Source: CAHJXG01 sp965277495 (GTDB lineage: Bacteria > Pseudomonadota > Alphaproteobacteria > Acetobacterales > Acetobacteraceae). From it: a stretch of 64,000 bases of DNA. Every line of letters begins with the position of its first letter. Within the stretch, counting starts at the first letter, position 1. The position numbers and the translations under genes are program-made. Shown here piece after piece: positions 61,123 through 64,000 of the stretch. The notes beneath the pieces were generated by a model. That model saw only the letters and a program-made list of their open reading frames with translations, searched no databases and was not told the origin of the DNA. The DNA lies in assembly GCA_965277495.1 (NCBI GenBank), contig OZ255824.1, positions 3,906,001 through 3,970,000 of the forward strand. The letters run 5' to 3'.

Positions 61123-62333
61123 GCGCCACGATTGACCTCACGGAGGCTGAGCGCACGCGCATCCTCGCCAAGTCCGCGCTGTTCAACCCGCCGACGGCGC
61201 AACTGCCCGACGGACGCCGCGACCTTGTCGGCCTGACGCGCGAGGAGCTGGTCGCCGAGCTGGCAGACATCGGTGAAAAGCCGTTCCGCGCCAAGCAGCT
61301 TTGGCATTGGATCTACCACCAGGGCGCGACCGATTTCTCCGCCATGTCCAGCATCGCCCGGCCCTTGCAGCAGCGGCTGGCCGAGCGCTTCGTGATCGGT
61401 CGCCCGAGCGTCGCCACCGTGCAGACCAGCACGGACGAGACCCGCAAGTGGCTGTTCCGCTTCCGCGACGGGCAGGAGGCCGAGACCGTCTACATCCCCG
61501 ACCGGCACGAGGACCGTGGCGCAGTCTGCATCTCGTCGCAGGTCGGCTGCACCCTGTCCTGCCGATTCTGCCATACCGGCACGCAGGCACTGGTGCGGAA
61601 CTTGGGCGCCGCCGAGATCGTCGGCCAGTTCATGGCGGCGCGCGACGCCTATGGCGAGTGGCCGAGCCCACGTGGTGAAACGCCAAGGCTGCTGTCCACA
61701 ATCGTGCTGATGGGCATGGGCGAACCGCTCTATAATTACGAGAATGTCGCCCGCGCCATGCGCATCGTGATGGACGGGGAGGGCATCGGCCTGTCCCGCC
61801 GGCGCATCACCCTGAGCACGTCGGGCGTCGTGCCGATGATGGACCGCTGTGGGACGGAGCTTGGGGTGAACCTCGCGGTCTCGCTGCACGCCGTGCGCGA
61901 CGACCTGCGCGACGAGATCGTGCCGCTGAACCGCAAATACCCGATTGCGGAGCTGATCGCCGCCTGCCGCCGCTACCCCGGCGCCAGCAACGCCCGGCGC
62001 ATCACCTTCGAATACATCATGCTGCGCGGCGTGAACGACAGCGAGGCGGATGCGCGGGAGTTGGTGCGGCTGATTGCCGGCATCCCGGCCAAGGTGAACC
62101 TGATCCCGTTCAACCCCTGGCCCGGCAGCGATTACCGTCCGAGCGGGCGGGAAACGCTGGAGCGGTTCGCGGCCATCGTGCACGACGCCGGCTTCGCCGC
62201 GCCGATCCGGATGCCGCGCGGGCAGGACATCCTGGCTGCCTGCGGGCAGTTGCGCACCGACAGCCGGCGGAGCCGGGGCGCGAGCACCGGATTGCGATCC
62301 GCGCTGGCGCAACCATCTGTCAGCGATGGATAA
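61119..62333 (+). CDS. rlmN: 23S rRNA/tRNA adenine-C2 methyltransferase RlmN
   Basis: A 404-residue radical-SAM enzyme that methylates A2503 of 23S rRNA and A37 of some tRNAs. The radical-SAM CxxxCxxC motif is in GCTLSCRFCHTGTQ. LMGMGEPLYNYENV, ITLSTSGVVPMM and VSLHAVRDDLRDEIVPLNRKYP are family blocks, and the methyl-carrying Cys is in GQDILAACGQL. The start overlaps the preceding stop (ATGA). The C-terminal ~20 residues extend beyond the usual end and overlap the next gene. Confidence 0.95.
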   Translation: MSATIDLTEAERTRILAKSALFNPPTAQLPDGRRDLVGLTREELVAELADIGEKPFRAKQLWHWIYHQGATDFSAMSSIARPLQQRLAERFVIGRPSVATVQTSTDETRKWLFRFRDGQEAETVYIPDRHEDRGAVCISSQVGCTLSCRFCHTGTQALVRNLGAAEIVGQFMAARDAYGEWPSPRGETPRLLSTIVLMGMGEPLYNYENVARAMRIVMDGEGIGLSRRRITLSTSGVVPMMDRCGTELGVNLAVSLHAVRDDLRDEIVPLNRKYPIAELIAACRRYPGASNARRITFEYIMLRGVNDSEADARELVRLIAGIPAKVNLIPFNPWPGSDYRPSGRETLERFAAIVHDAGFAAPIRMPRGQDILAACGQLRTDSRRSRGASTGLRSALAQPSVSDG

Positions 62334-62508
62334 TACGCAGGGTTCCTCGGCCGCCAACGACCATTCGGACCGGCACGACGCCGAGCGCACGCCGCCGGAG
62401 TCGAAGCCGCACGATGCGAAATTGCCGGCAGAGATCGGTGGCCCGAAGGGGCCGGAGCCGACCCGCTACGGCGATTGGGAGCAGAAGGGCCGCTGCACCG
62501 ATTTTTAG
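62326..62508 (+). CDS. DUF1674 / SDHAF4-like protein
   Basis: A 60-residue protein ending in PEIGGPKGPEPTRYGDWEQKGRCTDF-like sequence (EIGGPKGPEPTRYGDWE), the conserved DUF1674 tail. Mitochondrial homologues (SDHAF4) help flavinylated SdhA assemble into succinate dehydrogenase. It overlaps the rlmN end by 8 bases and ends the operon, followed at once by a terminator hairpin. Confidence 0.92.
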   Translation: MDNTQGSSAANDHSDRHDAERTPPESKPHDAKLPAEIGGPKGPEPTRYGDWEQKGRCTDF

Positions 62509-62509
62509 T

Positions 62510-62555
62510 GGTCCGATCCTAACGCTTGACTTTCAAGCGTTAGGGGAATCGGTCC
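62510..62555. terminator. Strong bidirectional terminator hairpin
   Basis: CTAACGCTTGA (62519-62529) pairs perfectly with TCAAGCGTTAG (62533-62543) around CTT, and flanking TGGTCCGAT / ATCGGTCCA extend the stem with a mismatch. It lies between the convergent ends of the DUF1674 gene and folD. Confidence 0.75.
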
Positions 62556-62567
62556 ACCAGATAACCT

Positions 62568-63419
62568 CTAGCTATGCGCGAGCCGCCGGTTCACCGCAGC
62601 CCTGACGGTATTTTCCAATAAGCAGGCGATGGTCATGGGCCCGACGCCGCCGGGCACGGGAGTGATGGCGCCGGCGACGGCGGCGCATTCGGCATAGGCG
62701 ACATCGCCGGCCAGGTCGCCATTGGGCAAACGGTTGATGCCGACGTCGATGACGGCCGCGCCGGGCTTGATCCAATCGCCGCGCACCATCTCGGGCCGTC
62801 CCACCGCTGCAACGAGGATATCGGCCCGGCGGCACTCACCGGCCAGGTCCACCGTGCGGGAATGCGCAATCGTGACGGTGGCGTCGGCCGCCAGCAGCAG
62901 CGTCGCCATCGGCTTGCCGACAATCGCCGACCGTCCGAGCACCAACGCCCGTACGCCCCGGAGCGGGATCTCCGCCGCTTCCAGCAGCCGCATGACTCCG
63001 GTGGGCGTGCAAGGGGCGAGCACGTCGAGGCCGTCCTGCAGGCGGCCGACGTTCAGCGGGTGGAAACCGTCCACGTCCTTGGCCGGGTCGATGGCCTCGA
63101 TGATCGGGCGTGGGGGAACGGCGTCCGGCAACGGAAGCTGGACGAGGATGCCGTCGACTTCGGGGTCCGCATTCAGCCGCCGGATCAACGCCAGGAGATC
63201 GGCGGCGGGGACGTGGGCAGGCAGGCGGATGGTCTGCGCGAGCAGCCCGGCGGCCTGGGCCGCGCGGTCCTTGTTGCGGACATAGACGGCACTGGCCGGG
63301 TTTTCGCCGACGAGCACGACCGCCAGGCCCGGCTTGAACGGCAAGGCTGCGGTCTGTTCGGCGATGCGGGTGCGCAGGGCGGCGGCGATGGCTTTGCCGT
63401 CGATGACGCGAGCGGGCAT
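62568..63419 (-). CDS. folD: Bifunctional methylenetetrahydrofolate dehydrogenase/cyclohydrolase
   Basis: A 283-residue enzyme of one-carbon metabolism converting 5,10-methylene-THF to 10-formyl-THF. The catalytic Lys is in YVRNKDRAAQAAG, and VDGILVQLPLP and DVDGFHPLNVGRL are substrate blocks. ALVLGRSAIVGKPMATLLL is the NADP loop, and ITPVPGGVGPMTIACLLENTV is the C-terminal signature. ATG 63419 is preferred over the GTG one codon earlier. It lies 13 bases after the YggT-like gene. Confidence 0.96.
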   Translation of the reverse strand: MPARVIDGKAIAAALRTRIAEQTAALPFKPGLAVVLVGENPASAVYVRNKDRAAQAAGLLAQTIRLPAHVPAADLLALIRRLNADPEVDGILVQLPLPDAVPPRPIIEAIDPAKDVDGFHPLNVGRLQDGLDVLAPCTPTGVMRLLEAAEIPLRGVRALVLGRSAIVGKPMATLLLAADATVTIAHSRTVDLAGECRRADILVAAVGRPEMVRGDWIKPGAAVIDVGINRLPNGDLAGDVAYAECAAVAGAITPVPGGVGPMTIACLLENTVRAAVNRRLAHS

Positions 63420-63432
63420 CACATGCCCGCCC

Positions 63433-63747
63433 TCACATAATCGTCCAGACGCCTCGGGTCAGGCCGACATAAAGGGTCGCCACCAACGGGCGTGCAACGT
63501 ATTGCAGCAACAGGATCGCGATGATCGGGCTGATGTCGATGTTGCCGAAGTTGGGCAGCACGTTGCGTATTGGGCGCAGCATCGGCTCGGTGACTCGGTT
63601 CAGGAAGTCGCCGATCGTGTAAACGAGCCGGTTGCGGGTGTCGAGCACGCCGAAGGAGGCCAGGGTGCTAAAGATGGCCGACAGGATCAATGCCCAAATT
63701 AACAGCCCGATGATGGCTTCGAGAAGCTGAAACAAGCCTGAGATCAC
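63433..63747 (-). CDS. YggT-family membrane protein
   Basis: A 104-residue two-helix membrane protein: LFQLLEAIIGLLIWALILSAIFSTLASFG, then RVTEPMLRPIRNVLPNFGNIDISPIIAILLLQYV, the YggT signature. It is linked to osmotic tolerance or membrane organisation in relatives. The GTG start at 63747 is chosen because a perfect AGGAGG site lies 9 bases upstream; the earlier ATG at 63798 would place that site inside the coding region. Confidence 0.9.
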   Translation of the reverse strand: MISGLFQLLEAIIGLLIWALILSAIFSTLASFGVLDTRNRLVYTIGDFLNRVTEPMLRPIRNVLPNFGNIDISPIIAILLLQYVARPLVATLYVGLTRGVWTIM

Positions 63748-63878
63748 GTGGGGCAGCCTCCTGAGGAATGCGGCGGACCCTACCCATGCGCCCGGCATGG
63801 TGCAACCGGGCGCGGAATATGCGTGCGGCGCGCTTGACTTGGCGGATGTGCCTGAGCATTGTCCGCCACCTGCACGGC

Positions 63879-63954
63879 GGGGCTGTAGCTCAGTTGGGAG
63901 AGCGCCTCGTTCGCAATGAGGAGGTCAGCGGTTCGATCCCGCTCAGCTCCACCA
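63879..63954 (+). tRNA. tRNA-Ala (anticodon CGC)
   Basis: A 76-base cloverleaf. Acceptor GGGGCTG pairs with CAGCTCC (one G-T), the D arm is GCTC-AGTTGGGA-GAGC, the anticodon stem CCTCG/TGAGG frames the loop TTCGCAA with anticodon CGC, and the T arm is AGCGG-TTCGATC-CCGCT. The CCA end is encoded (63952-63954). Confidence 0.96.
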
Positions 63955-64000
63955 CCGCTGTGTCAATCAATTAGCGCCCGTTTCAGGACCGAGCAGCGGC

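Noticed and set aside
63768..63974. A 68-codon open frame ending RLVRNEEVSGSIPLSSTTAV
   Set aside because: The C-terminal part is the translation of the tRNA-Ala gene, a common annotation artefact.

Overview
The window is about 64 kb of GC-rich DNA with dense genes on both strands, many overlapping by 1-11 bases. The gene content (TamA/TamB, Lnt, a MucR-type regulator, an OlsB-like acyltransferase, DUF1489, DUF1674, DUF2244 and DUF3297 proteins, a miaB-phoH-ybeY-corC cluster and a fused LivM-LivG protein) points to an alphaproteobacterium, most likely Rhodospirillales/Acetobacteraceae. This placement is inference from gene families, not from a search.

Layout. 1-3.1 kb: RND efflux pump (permease cut by the window edge, plus adaptor). 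3.3-5.8 kb: HMG-CoA-lyase-like enzyme coupled to a class III CoA-transferase, then two small DUF proteins and a palindromic repeat. 6-17.4 kb: a catabolic region with a hexapeptide transferase, a GlcD-like FAD oxidase, an HpcH/HpaI aldolase, an altronate-type dehydratase, an IlvD-type dehydratase and a complete Liv-type ABC importer. This suggests uptake and breakdown of a sugar acid or other hydroxy acid. 17.5-19.7 kb: CopA-like P-type ATPase. 19.8-22.1 kb: an AT-richer island with VapBC-like and HicAB-like toxin-antitoxin remnants and an Mrr-type endonuclease. 22.2-27.6 kb: complete dipeptide-type ABC importer. 27.7-32.2 kb: a four-gene operon related to group 4 [NiFe] hydrogenase / complex I that lacks the nickel-ligand cysteines and, by eye, the main proton-channel residues. 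32.2-45.9 kb: housekeeping genes (nth, lnt, olsB-like, mucR-like, rimI, tsaB, nfuA-like, corC-like, ybeY, phoH, miaB, plsC-like). 46-51.9 kb: tamA-tamB. 52-56.7 kb: S10 peptidase, SDR, methyltransferase and a PcaB-like lyase. 56.8-58.1 kb: an ISAs1-family insertion sequence with intact inverted repeats and a 10-bp target duplication, its transposase broken by a 49-51 bp palindromic insertion. 58.1-64 kb: YdcF-like protein, methyltransferases, IalB-like protein, rlmN, DUF1674, folD, YggT-like protein and a tRNA-Ala.

Most interesting are the reduced hydrogenase-like complex at 27.7-32.2 kb, the decaying toxin-antitoxin island at 19.8-21 kb (HicA frameshifted, HicB stopped by a single CGA-to-TGA change just before its DNA-binding domain, VapC without a normal start codon), and the nested insertion in the IS element.

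No gene-free stretch exceeds 300 bases. The longest are 5803-6071 (holds the palindromic repeat), 38122-38381 (nothing recognised), and 56731-56853 plus the first bases of the IS.
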